A stretch of 10,429 bases of DNA from Eubacteriales bacterium (lineage in GTDB: Bacteria > Bacillota > Clostridia > JAQUNY01), in the NCBI GenBank assembly GCA_028717405.1, contig JAQUNY010000045.1, positions 1 to 10,429 of the forward strand. Direction: 5' to 3'. Position 1 is the stretch's first letter; each line of letters opens with the position of its first letter. The notes under the pieces are model-generated. The model saw only the letters and a list, made by a program, of their open reading frames with translations. It searched no databases and had not been told where the DNA came from. This document shows positions 1 to 6,953 of this stretch, in pieces. Position numbers and translations under genes: made by a program.

Positions 1-36
1 TTCGGGATCGAGATAGGCCTTCCTGTTCTTCATCAT
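1..36 (-). CDS. 5' end of an unidentified gene (partial)
   Basis: Reading leftwards from the ATG at 36-34, twelve codons are visible before the window edge (MMKNRKAYLDPE). The start is supported by a GGGAG sequence ending about 10 bases upstream and by its position 45 bases after the stop of the metal permease gene, on the same strand. The second ATG at 33 is an alternative start. Too little is visible to assign a family. From gene order alone a metal regulator of the Fur/Zur type would be a reasonable guess, but nothing in the twelve residues shows it. Confidence 0.5.
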   Translation of the reverse strand, partial: MMKNRKAYLDPE

Positions 37-81
37 AGTTCTTAAGCTCCCTTTCTCTTAACTTATATTCTGTTTCCTGCT

Positions 82-930
82 TTAATTTCTGCCTGCTTTG
101 CGGTACATTGCTTTCCTTAAGATGCCGAAACCCGCCCATACTGCGAAATAACCTGCAGCTGCAAGCAGCGCGATGGATGCTCCCGAAGGCATGTCTGCAG
201 CATATGATATGGCCAGTCCGGCAGATGTAATGACAATACCTGCAAGAACTGCCCCCACCATACGTGCTCTGAGCCTTACGGTAAACATTCCGGCAATTGC
301 GGCCGGGGCGGCGAGCAACGTCAGGGCAAGTATTATCCCGGCCGCCCTTATTACCGCCACCACAGTCACAGATATCAGAGCAAGCATCAGATAGTCCATT
401 ACAGCTGTTTTAATACCGGTAACCTCTGCAAATTCCTCATCAAAAAGAAATGACTTCCAATAACTGAAAAGTGATGTCACAACCAGAATAACGGCTGCTG
501 CCGCTACGGCCGTTATTACAAGGTCTTTAGTTGTCAGCGTGAGTATGCTGCCAAAAAGGTAAGATGAGATGTCAGGAGGATACCCCGGCATGACAGCAAT
601 AAAAAGTATCCCTGCCGCCATTCCCGCAGACCAGAATAACGCAACCGGTATATCCGCCTGGGTTTTTCTCCTTCTTTTTATACATCCGATCCCGAATGCC
701 GCCATGAGAGCAAAAAGAAAAGCCCCGAGAAGAGGATCAAATCCTGCAAGGAAACCCAGTCCTATCCCGCCAAAAGCTGTATGCGCTATTCCTCCCGCCA
801 TCATGAGCATTTTCTTCTCTGTTATGATGACTCCTATAAGGCCACAGGCAACGCTGATCAAAATACACGCCACAACCGCGTATTGCATAAACCTGTACCT
901 GACAACTGCATTTATCAATTCTGCTGCCAT
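82..930 (-). CDS. znuB: Zinc/manganese-type ABC transporter permease (ABC-3 family, ZnuB-like)
   Basis: This is the membrane channel subunit of a metal-ion ABC importer. The protein of about 282 residues is almost entirely hydrophobic, with roughly seven or eight membrane segments. It carries family landmarks: a GGIAHTAFGGIGLGF stretch near residue 45 (the ABC-3 region after the first helix), a cytoplasmic basic loop (KRRRKTQ), and an FDEEFAEVTGI segment in the middle, matching the FDpexA..G loop thought to contact the ATPase. Length is normal for the family. A GTG at 942 overlaps the ATPase stop as GTGA. I prefer the ATG at 930, because GAGAGGTGA lies a suitable 8 or so bases before it, whereas it runs directly into the GTG. 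It should work with the ATPase and binding protein encoded just upstream. Zinc against manganese cannot be decided from the permease. Confidence 0.93.
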   Translation of the reverse strand: MAAELINAVVRYRFMQYAVVACILISVACGLIGVIITEKKMLMMAGGIAHTAFGGIGLGFLAGFDPLLGAFLFALMAAFGIGCIKRRRKTQADIPVALFWSAGMAAGILFIAVMPGYPPDISSYLFGSILTLTTKDLVITAVAAAAVILVVTSLFSYWKSFLFDEEFAEVTGIKTAVMDYLMLALISVTVVAVIRAAGIILALTLLAAPAAIAGMFTVRLRARMVGAVLAGIVITSAGLAISYAADMPSGASIALLAAAGYFAVWAGFGILRKAMYRKAGRN

Positions 931-938
931 ACCGGCAC

Positions 939-1706
939 TCACCTCTCCACTTCCGAATGCTTTTTCAGGACCCTGTGCGGAACACCATGGGCTATCAGGT
1001 CGACCGGGCAGCCATATAGTGTATTTACTGTTTTTTCGTCGAGCTCAGGCTTGCCATGATATATCAGATTGACATTCAGACAGGCTATGCGAGTCACTTT
1101 TGAAGATATTGCAAAAAGATCATGAGTCACAAGGATTATAGTCATTGTTCTGTTAAGATCCGCAAACAGCCTGTAGATCATGTCTCTTGAGCCTGCATCA
1201 ATATTGGCCGCAGGTTCATCAAGCAGAAGCATTTCAGGTTCAAGAGCCAATGCCCTGGCAATGAGTACCCTCTGTAACTCTCCGCCCGACAGCTGACCTA
1301 TCTGCCTCTCTGACAACCTTTTCAGGCCTACATTATCAAGAAGCTCAACCGCCCTGTTTCTTTCACTTGATGTGTATTTATGGAAGAGACTGAATTTCCC
1401 GCCAAGCATACCTGACATTACAGTTTCGGCAGCATTAATCGGAAATTTTCTGTCAAGATCTGCAAACTGGGGAACATAGCCTATCCTCTTCCTGCTTCCG
1501 TCTCCAAAAACCTTTATTGTCCCTGACACCTTTGGGACCAGCCCCAGCACAGCTTTCAGCAGCGTTGTCTTCCCCCCGCCGTTCGGTCCGATTATTCCCA
1601 GATATTCGCCGGTTTCAACTTCCAGATTCACATCTGACAGTACCCTGTTATCGTCATAAAAAACTGTCAGCCCTTTGATTTCCAATGCCTTGACTTGATT
1701 CGCCAT
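939..1706 (-). CDS. znuC: Zinc/manganese-type ABC transporter ATP-binding protein (ZnuC-like)
   Basis: This 255-residue cytoplasmic ATPase powers the metal importer. All nucleotide-binding motifs are intact: Walker A GPNGGGKTT (about residues 40-48), Q-loop glutamine in GYVPQ (80), signature LSGGELQR (139-146), Walker B LLLDEP (160-165) with the catalytic glutamate, and the switch histidine in VTHD (195). The GYVPQ..DLDRKFPI pattern after Walker A is typical of the ZnuC/MntB group rather than of drug exporters. The ATG at 1706 follows GAGGAG by six bases. The gene starts 49 bases after the binding-protein stop, and its own TGA overlaps a possible GTG start of the permease, so coupled translation is likely. 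ZnuC or MntB-type naming depends on the metal, which the sequence does not settle. Confidence 0.95.
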   Translation of the reverse strand: MANQVKALEIKGLTVFYDDNRVLSDVNLEVETGEYLGIIGPNGGGKTTLLKAVLGLVPKVSGTIKVFGDGSRKRIGYVPQFADLDRKFPINAAETVMSGMLGGKFSLFHKYTSSERNRAVELLDNVGLKRLSERQIGQLSGGELQRVLIARALALEPEMLLLDEPAANIDAGSRDMIYRLFADLNRTMTIILVTHDLFAISSKVTRIACLNVNLIYHGKPELDEKTVNTLYGCPVDLIAHGVPHRVLKKHSEVER

Positions 1707-1755
1707 GCTGCTCTCCTCGATACTGCTCCCTCATGTTAACAGGCGCGGATTAGAA

Positions 1756-2724
1756 TTACTTCGGAGTACCTGCTTCCTGCTTTCCTCCTGTTATCAGCTT
1801 TGCCATTGTTTTCAGGTTGTCAATATAATCAACTGAAAGCGGATCCAGCTTTACTGCTGTTCCGCTGATTTCTTCAGCAAATGAAACCGACTGCCTGCTG
1901 TCAGCTTCGGCCTGATAAAATATCGTAGTAATGCCCTTTTCAAGAGCCAGGTCAACCATCTCACTCAAATGCATCGCTGTGGCTTCTTTTCCTTCCTGCT
2001 CAAGCGAATGCATAACGAGCCCGTAATCTGAGGCCAGATAGCCGTATGCCGGGTGAAATACAATAAAATCTCTGCTGCCGGCCTCTCTGAATAACGATTG
2101 CAGATAATTGTGAAGCTCTTCAAGCTCATTTAAATACTTCGCCATATTTTCAGAATATTTGCTGCTGTTTAAAGTATCAATTTTTGAAAGTTCCTCCCCG
2201 ATAGCTTTTACCATAGCCCCTGCTCTCTGCGGAGACAGCCATATATGCGGGTCTCTCTCGCCGGGCGATATTTCAATTTCCTCGTATCCGGAAGCAGCGG
2301 CATCTCTAAGGCTCACTACCATAGGCCCTCCCTCCTCCTTCAGCGCCGGCAGTATCGAATATTCCTCCGCCCTGACTCCAATTGTGAAATATATGTCCGC
2401 GCTGCTCAAGTCACGGATATGCTTCGGGGAAGGCTCATAATTTTCAGGGCTGTAACCGGGAGGTATCGCAACCAGAACCTCAATACCGGGTATCCCAATG
2501 CACACTGCTTCCACAAAAGCCTTTTCAGGCATAATCGAAACAGCAATTGTTATACCCGCAACATTGTGTTTTGAAATATCGCCGGTATTTTCCACCGTAC
2601 ATCCGGTCATAAATGTCAGCAGACAGGCCAGTATCAAGGGCAGTAATATTTTTCCGGTTTTCAGGGCTGTCCGCCGCGATGCCTTTCTTTCACATACCAC
2701 ACATACAATTCCAAAGGTCTCCAT
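1756..2724 (-). CDS. znuA: Metal ABC transporter substrate-binding lipoprotein (ZnuA/ZntC-like)
   Basis: This 322-residue extracellular binding protein delivers metal, probably zinc, to the importer. A basic N-terminal stretch (RKASRR), a hydrophobic helix and the lipobox FMTGC (cysteine 42) mark it as a lipoprotein. Cluster A-1 features follow: PPGYSPENYEPSP (89-101), RDPHIWLSP with H160, FHPAYGYLASDYGL with H224, EGKEATAMHL and a C-terminal KLDPL with D294. The two clear histidine ligands and the late aspartate are kept, but the usual first histidine (PHxYEP) is replaced by E94. No histidine-rich loop is present. The ATG at 2724 lies one base after the maturase stop (TAAAATG). Its nearest Shine-Dalgarno, GGGAG, is about 13 bases upstream inside the maturase gene, so coupling is likely. 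A GTG at codon 9 is a less likely start. Confidence 0.92.
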   Translation of the reverse strand: METFGIVCVVCERKASRRTALKTGKILLPLILACLLTFMTGCTVENTGDISKHNVAGITIAVSIMPEKAFVEAVCIGIPGIEVLVAIPPGYSPENYEPSPKHIRDLSSADIYFTIGVRAEEYSILPALKEEGGPMVVSLRDAAASGYEEIEISPGERDPHIWLSPQRAGAMVKAIGEELSKIDTLNSSKYSENMAKYLNELEELHNYLQSLFREAGSRDFIVFHPAYGYLASDYGLVMHSLEQEGKEATAMHLSEMVDLALEKGITTIFYQAEADSRQSVSFAEEISGTAVKLDPLSVDYIDNLKTMAKLITGGKQEAGTPK

Positions 2725-2725
2725 T

Positions 2726-4108
2726 TTAAACGCCGGTCTCCCGATTTTTATTTTTATCTTCTTCGATTGCCGCCTGTATCATAACGGCGCATTCGATCCT
2801 CTTTTTCTGCAGGATACATGCGGTTTCATTTGGTTTTGTGATGTCGCCGTTTGAATACCATGCGTTGGCATGGCACCCGCCCGAGCAGAAAGTTTTGGCC
2901 CAGCACCTTTTGCACACATCCTTGGTCAGTATATTGTTGTTTTTAAATTCTGTATTTATCCCTTCGTTTATATGCCCGTTAAAAATATCTCCCATTATAA
3001 ACTCAGGCCTGCCCACAAACTGATGACAGGGATAAAGATGCCCCTCCGGCGAAACTGCAAAATATTCATATCCGGCGCCACACGCGGTTATCCTTTTATA
3101 AATGCAGGGGCCTTCGTAAAGGTCAAGAGCAAAATGATAAAATCTCACCCTGCTTCCTTTTCTGAGCATATCAAGATATATCAGAGCCAGCTTCTCATAT
3201 TCGTCAAGGATCTCCTGCAGGTCATCCTCTTTTATGAACAGCTTCATGCCCGAACCAACGACAGGTTCCAGCGATATCTCACAAAAACCCTTGTCTGCCA
3301 GATGCATGACATCCTTTGTGAAATCTTTGTTCGCTGAGGTGAATGTTCCTCTGATGTAATAGCTTTTATCTCCTCTGCTTTGGACAAGTTTGAGGGCAGC
3401 AGGCATTATCCTGTCATATGTGCCTTTCCCGGCCCTGTCAAACCTGATTGCGTCATGTATTTCCGGCCTCCCGTCGATACTGATCACCACATTGTCCATA
3501 TTTTTATTTATATATTCTGTTATCTCCTCATTAAGCAGTGTTCCATTTGTCGTTACTGTGAAATAGAATGTTTTCCCATGAGAGCCTTCAATACTCCTGG
3601 CATATGAAACAGTATCCTTTATCGTCTGAAAATTGAGCAGAGGCTCTCCTCCAAAAAAATCGATCTCGATATTTCTCCTTGTCCCGCTGTTTTCAACCAG
3701 ATAGTCTACTGCCCTGCGAGCCACTTCAGGTGTCATCATGCTGCGCCCGCTATTGTAATCTCCTTTGGAAGCAAAACAATATGCACAGCACATATTGCAG
3801 TCATGAGCTACATGAAGGCAAAGAGCCTTAAGGCCTTCAGCCATTCCTCCAGATGATCTTACCGCCTCCAGAGCATCCCCGGTGTCAAACAGCATCCTTT
3901 TGCCTTTGAGATCCAGCAGCTCTGCATAAGCCTCATCGATCTCAGCCTCAGGATATGAACCCTTAAGCTGTCCCAGGACATAATCCCGCGGCGGCAGCTC
4001 CTGCCTCCCTGCAAGGATGTCAAAGGTTATGTCATCAAGAACATGTATACTTCCGTTATTGCCATCTATTGCAATTTTATATCCATTCATTTCATATGTG
4101 TGTATCAA
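2726..4108 (-). CDS. scfB: SCIFF-type thioether-forming peptide maturase (radical SAM/SPASM, CteB-like)
   Basis: The 460-residue cytoplasmic enzyme should cleave S-adenosylmethionine and form Cys-to-backbone thioether bridges in a ribosomally made peptide (ranthipeptide). The first 85 or so residues (MIHTYEMNGYKIAIDGNNGSI) look like the peptide-recognition domain of CteB-type enzymes. The radical-SAM cluster motif CX3CX2C is C104, C108 and C111 (with an extra C107), followed by FFGGEP (151-156) and TTNGT (186-190). The C-terminal SPASM domain has cysteines at 335, 343, 361, 399, 402, 408, 412 and 431, enough for two auxiliary 4Fe-4S clusters. The start is TTG at 4108, chosen because AGGAGAGG sits eight bases upstream and the resulting N-terminus matches the family. 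No precursor peptide gene is visible next to it, which is unusual. The next gene starts one base after its stop. Confidence 0.92.
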   Translation of the reverse strand: MIHTYEMNGYKIAIDGNNGSIHVLDDITFDILAGRQELPPRDYVLGQLKGSYPEAEIDEAYAELLDLKGKRMLFDTGDALEAVRSSGGMAEGLKALCLHVAHDCNMCCAYCFASKGDYNSGRSMMTPEVARRAVDYLVENSGTRRNIEIDFFGGEPLLNFQTIKDTVSYARSIEGSHGKTFYFTVTTNGTLLNEEITEYINKNMDNVVISIDGRPEIHDAIRFDRAGKGTYDRIMPAALKLVQSRGDKSYYIRGTFTSANKDFTKDVMHLADKGFCEISLEPVVGSGMKLFIKEDDLQEILDEYEKLALIYLDMLRKGSRVRFYHFALDLYEGPCIYKRITACGAGYEYFAVSPEGHLYPCHQFVGRPEFIMGDIFNGHINEGINTEFKNNNILTKDVCKRCWAKTFCSGGCHANAWYSNGDITKPNETACILQKKRIECAVMIQAAIEEDKNKNRETGV

Positions 4109-4116
4109 TCCGTCTT

Positions 4117-4124
4117 CCTCTCCT
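4117..4124 (-). promoter_or_regulatory. Shine-Dalgarno that fixes the TTG start of the maturase
   Basis: AGGAGAGG on the minus strand ends eight bases before the TTG at 4108-4106. The first in-frame ATG is six codons further in and would remove residues typical of the family N-terminus (MIH...), so TTG is the better start. Confidence 0.75.
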
Positions 4125-4150
4125 GCCTGCCGCAGGTTTATCCTCCGCAG

Positions 4151-4999
4151 TCAGATAAATCTTTTCATATTTTCCAATCCGTGAGCTGCGGCAGTTAATG
4201 CGTCCGGGTACGGCTGCACCTCAAGTGATACTGTCCCCCGGTAATCTGTTTCCTTTAGCACCCTGCCCAGGACACTAAAGTTGATATTGCCCATCCCGGG
4301 CGATTTCCTGTTGCTGTCAGAAATATGTATATGCGCGATTTTTCCTGCCGCCATTCTGAAAGAAACGGCCATATCCTTGTCTTCAAGAAACATGTGGTGC
4401 GTATCGAGAAGCAGCTTTACTTCTTCCAATCTGTATTTATGCAAGAAATCCAGTGCTTCAGATGTGGTGTTTATTAAGTTTGTAATATGAAAGGCTATCG
4501 GTTCAAGCGCAAGAACAACGCCCTTTTCTCCGGCATATTCAACAAGCGGGGCTATGCACTTTGCAAATCTTCTGAGATATTCTTCACGTGATTTGTAATC
4601 AGGGGAGGAACCCCTGCATGTCCCAAGAAAAACAACGGCACCGAATTTGGATGCCAGCGTGATATGTTCCATGAATCTATTGATTACAGCCTGTCTTGCT
4701 GATTGCTCATCAGAGGTGAAACAAAGCCCGTTTTTTACATATTCAAGCCCGGTGGCAATGGCCGATATGCCGATATTTCTCCTGTGTGCCTCCTCTGCAA
4801 GCTTATCCGCGTCGATTGTCGCGGGATTGCGGATATGTATCTCGATATTGTCAAATCCCATATCTGCAGCTTTATTTACGGCAGCCGCCAGCCCTCCCTG
4901 GAAAAGTACAGGTGCATTATCGCCCAGGACCTCCTCTGATGCTGCCGCGCCGTATCTGATATGTTTTACATCTGTTTTCCTCTCAATATCTGCACCCAT
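4151..4999 (-). CDS. Sugar phosphate isomerase/epimerase-like TIM barrel (second copy)
   Basis: This cytoplasmic protein of about 282 residues belongs to the xylose-isomerase-like TIM-barrel family, which includes hydroxypyruvate isomerase, ketose 3-epimerases and inosose enzymes. The four expected metal ligands are visible, numbered from the ATG at 4999: E166 in LALEPIA, D199 in LLLDTHH, H225 in HIHISD and E260 in SLEVQP. The FDNIEIHI segment is the usual early strand. A TTG at 5005 is also in frame, but AAGG is better spaced from the ATG at 4999, and an in-frame TAA blocks any longer start. The gene follows the transaldolase gene by 101 bases and precedes the maturase by 42. It is only distantly similar to the other TIM-barrel protein in the cluster, so the two probably act on different intermediates. 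The exact substrate cannot be read from sequence. Confidence 0.85.
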   Translation of the reverse strand: MGADIERKTDVKHIRYGAAASEEVLGDNAPVLFQGGLAAAVNKAADMGFDNIEIHIRNPATIDADKLAEEAHRRNIGISAIATGLEYVKNGLCFTSDEQSARQAVINRFMEHITLASKFGAVVFLGTCRGSSPDYKSREEYLRRFAKCIAPLVEYAGEKGVVLALEPIAFHITNLINTTSEALDFLHKYRLEEVKLLLDTHHMFLEDKDMAVSFRMAAGKIAHIHISDSNRKSPGMGNINFSVLGRVLKETDYRGTVSLEVQPYPDALTAAAHGLENMKRFI

Positions 5000-5100
5000 T
5001 TCCAAGCCTTATCACCATCTTCTCTTTCTTCTCTGCTTTTCATTTGCTGTCGCTGCTCTGTTTCTGATCATTTTCTGTCTCTTTTTTGTTTCTGGCAGCT
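5000..5100 (-). other. Purine-rich intergenic stretch with a possible 19-codon basic ORF
   Basis: The minus strand of this gap is strikingly rich in A and G, with few pyrimidines for about 80 bases. It holds one short ORF (5071 to 5012) reading MIRNRAATANEKQRRKRRW, very basic at its C-terminus, with only a weak GAGA upstream. The base composition alone would produce many Lys and Arg codons, so coding is doubtful. No terminator or palindrome is apparent. It could act as an unstructured leader for the isomerase gene. Confidence 0.3.
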
Positions 5101-6144
5101 TCAAAGCGTTTTCAATCTTTGCCAGCCTGTCCTGTCAAAAGCCTCCAGCGTCATTACAGTTGCTCCGTACCTGTCAAAGTCTTCTCCCGCAAGAGCATCA
5201 GGTTCATACGCGAGCTCATATTCAGGCAAGGCTTTCATTACCTTATCCAGCACTGCTTTATCAACAGGCTCGTCAATAAAACTCCCTCTTCTGATATTAC
5301 CTTCGGCTTCAGCCTTGATTATTTCTTCCTGAATTTTAGGATGTATGGTCATCATCGTTCTGCTCCCCGCAAGCTGTTCAACATGCCATGCGCATCTGAA
5401 TGCTGCAGGCATTATAATTTGCCTGTACCCTTTTTCATTGAAAATTCTCCAGGTCCTTTTAGCTACCGCAAGAGATGCGCATTCAAGGTCATGCCGGGTA
5501 AGCCCGGCTTTTCTCTCGTCATTAAGGGCCGACAGATAGTCCTGAAGCCTGCCGATAACTATAGCCGAAGTTGAGGGGGCAGGCTTTATTCCCTTCGCCC
5601 GGGCCCTCTCCACACCTCTCTCATATGCTTCAGCCGCAGCTGTCATCTGTGAAACTGTGGTGTTTACAGTAGGATTTGTGGGCACCCCCATGGCGGCAAG
5701 CTCCTCAAGCACCCACATCCCGGCATTTGTCCCGGGTATTTTCACCTTTACATTCCTGCCCCAGGAAGCAAAAATCTTTCCCATCTTCAGCATTGCATCG
5801 GCATCGCGGCTGATTTCCGGTCTGACCTGGGTCCTGATATATCCGCATTCACCGGCAGTCCTGTCATATGTTTCTCTTAACAATCCCGCAATGTATCTCA
5901 CAACTATACCAATAAGCTCAACCACCCTGTCGTCGCCCTTTATCTCTCCGGGGATCGCTTTAACCGCCTCTTTGTAAAGCCAGGGCTCTGTTGTAAGGGC
6001 TTCAAATGTCAGCGGGGGATTTGATGTGCACCCTGTAGCTCCATATAAGAGGGCGTCCCTGATATCAGACTCCAATGCAGAATCATTGCACCATATTGTT
6101 TCAGTATTTTCTGCCATCCATAGCAGATATTCGCTTTTTCTCAT
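5101..6144 (-). CDS. Transaldolase-family protein (long form)
   Basis: The protein of 347 residues should be a class I (Schiff-base) transaldolase-like TIM barrel acting on sugar phosphates or related ketoses in the cytoplasm. Visible motifs are WCNDSAL with D21 (the early catalytic aspartate), GATGCTSNPPL (35-45, matching the family GvTTNPsL), the Schiff-base lysine in VKVKIPGTNAG (K135) and a GVPTNPTVNTTVSQM segment (153-167). It is longer than TalB (about 316) and the fructose-6-phosphate aldolase group (about 220), with a C-terminal part I do not recognise in detail. The ATG at 6144 is preceded by GGGGAG at a good distance. An upstream extension in the same frame to 6336 merely overlaps the SDR gene and is not believed. 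It lies 13 bases after the SDR stop. Aldolase rather than transferase activity is possible. Confidence 0.85.
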   Translation of the reverse strand: MRKSEYLLWMAENTETIWCNDSALESDIRDALLYGATGCTSNPPLTFEALTTEPWLYKEAVKAIPGEIKGDDRVVELIGIVVRYIAGLLRETYDRTAGECGYIRTQVRPEISRDADAMLKMGKIFASWGRNVKVKIPGTNAGMWVLEELAAMGVPTNPTVNTTVSQMTAAAEAYERGVERARAKGIKPAPSTSAIVIGRLQDYLSALNDERKAGLTRHDLECASLAVAKRTWRIFNEKGYRQIIMPAAFRCAWHVEQLAGSRTMMTIHPKIQEEIIKAEAEGNIRRGSFIDEPVDKAVLDKVMKALPEYELAYEPDALAGEDFDRYGATVMTLEAFDRTGWQRLKTL

Positions 6145-6157
6145 TATTTTATCTCCC

Positions 6158-6916
6158 CTATCCGGTAAACATTCCTCCGTTGATATCAATAACCGCGCCT
6201 GTGATGAAATCCGCACCTTCAGAGGCCAGGAATTCAACTGCCGCAGCCACCTGTTCAGGCTTCCCCAGCTTTCCGGCGGGAATGTTGGCAACAAGCGATA
6301 CAATATCATCCGGAGTGAATTTTTTTGACATGTCACTTTCGATCGTTCCTGGTGCTATCGCATTTACCGTTATTCCAAAGGAGGCCATTCTCCTCGATAT
6401 GTTTCTGGTCAGCCCTATGACTGCAGCTTTTGAAGCTGCATATGCGCAGCCTGAGCTGAATCCGCCCATTCGTCCGGCAACTGAGGCAATGTTGATTATC
6501 CTTCCCCATTTCTGCTTTTTCATATGATCGAGAACATGTTTTGTACAAAGCATGACGCTTTTAACGTTAACAGACATGATCCTTTCCCATTCATCTTCTG
6601 TGACGTCTTCTATGGCCGAGGTGCTTAATATCCCGGCATTGTTCACAAGGATATCTATCCTCCCAAAGCGTCCGGCTGCGAATTCCATAAGCGCCGCTAC
6701 CTGAGCGGTATCCGACACATCAGCTTTGAAAAATGCGGCTTCGGTTCCTTCCGCCACAGCGTCGGCAGCCGTATTCAGACCTGTCCGCTCATCTATGTCG
6801 GCAATTACTATCTTAATGCCGGAGCACGCGAGCTTTAGAGCTATTGCCCGTCCAATCCCCTTCCCGGCGCCCGTTATCACCGCAACTCTTTCAGTTTTTT
6901 CATGATCTGCTTTCAT
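6158..6916 (-). CDS. Short-chain dehydrogenase/reductase (FabG-like fold)
   Basis: This 252-residue classical SDR oxidises or reduces a hydroxyl or keto group with a nicotinamide cofactor. It has the glycine motif TGAGKGIG (15-22), NNAG (92-95), the catalytic N117, S145, Y159 and K163 (YAASK), and the PG turn at 189-190. D40 at the end of the second strand (VIADID) favours NAD(H) over NADP(H). An in-frame ATG at 6988 would overlap the garR gene by 35 bases. The ATG at 6916 fits the SDR N-terminus better and has AGAGAGG just upstream. Its place between the GarR-like gene and the transaldolase gene points to a sugar or polyol dehydrogenase of this pathway rather than fatty-acid synthesis, which is inference from context. 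Confidence 0.9.
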   Translation of the reverse strand: MKADHEKTERVAVITGAGKGIGRAIALKLACSGIKIVIADIDERTGLNTAADAVAEGTEAAFFKADVSDTAQVAALMEFAAGRFGRIDILVNNAGILSTSAIEDVTEDEWERIMSVNVKSVMLCTKHVLDHMKKQKWGRIINIASVAGRMGGFSSGCAYAASKAAVIGLTRNISRRMASFGITVNAIAPGTIESDMSKKFTPDDIVSLVANIPAGKLGKPEQVAAAVEFLASEGADFITGAVIDINGGMFTG

Positions 6917-6953
6917 ATAGCCTCTCTTTACTCCCTTTTGATAATCAGGGATA

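Noticed and set aside
569..1072. 167-codon open frame on the plus strand
   Set aside because: It lies opposite the permease and ATPase genes, whose motifs are clear. Its protein resembles nothing and has the composition of an antisense shadow.
2725..2730. Zur-type operator directly before the metal importer genes
   Set aside because: Only one base separates the importer start from the maturase stop, so no room exists there, and I saw no matching palindrome in the flanking coding sequence.
4647..5279. 210-codon open frame on the plus strand
   Set aside because: It spans the isomerase, the purine-rich gap and the transaldolase C-terminus in antisense. The Ser/Ala/Leu-rich translation is a shadow.
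6145..6336. 64-residue N-terminal extension of the transaldolase-like protein
   Set aside because: It overlaps the end of the SDR gene in another frame, has no family similarity, and the ATG at 6144 has a good ribosome binding site.
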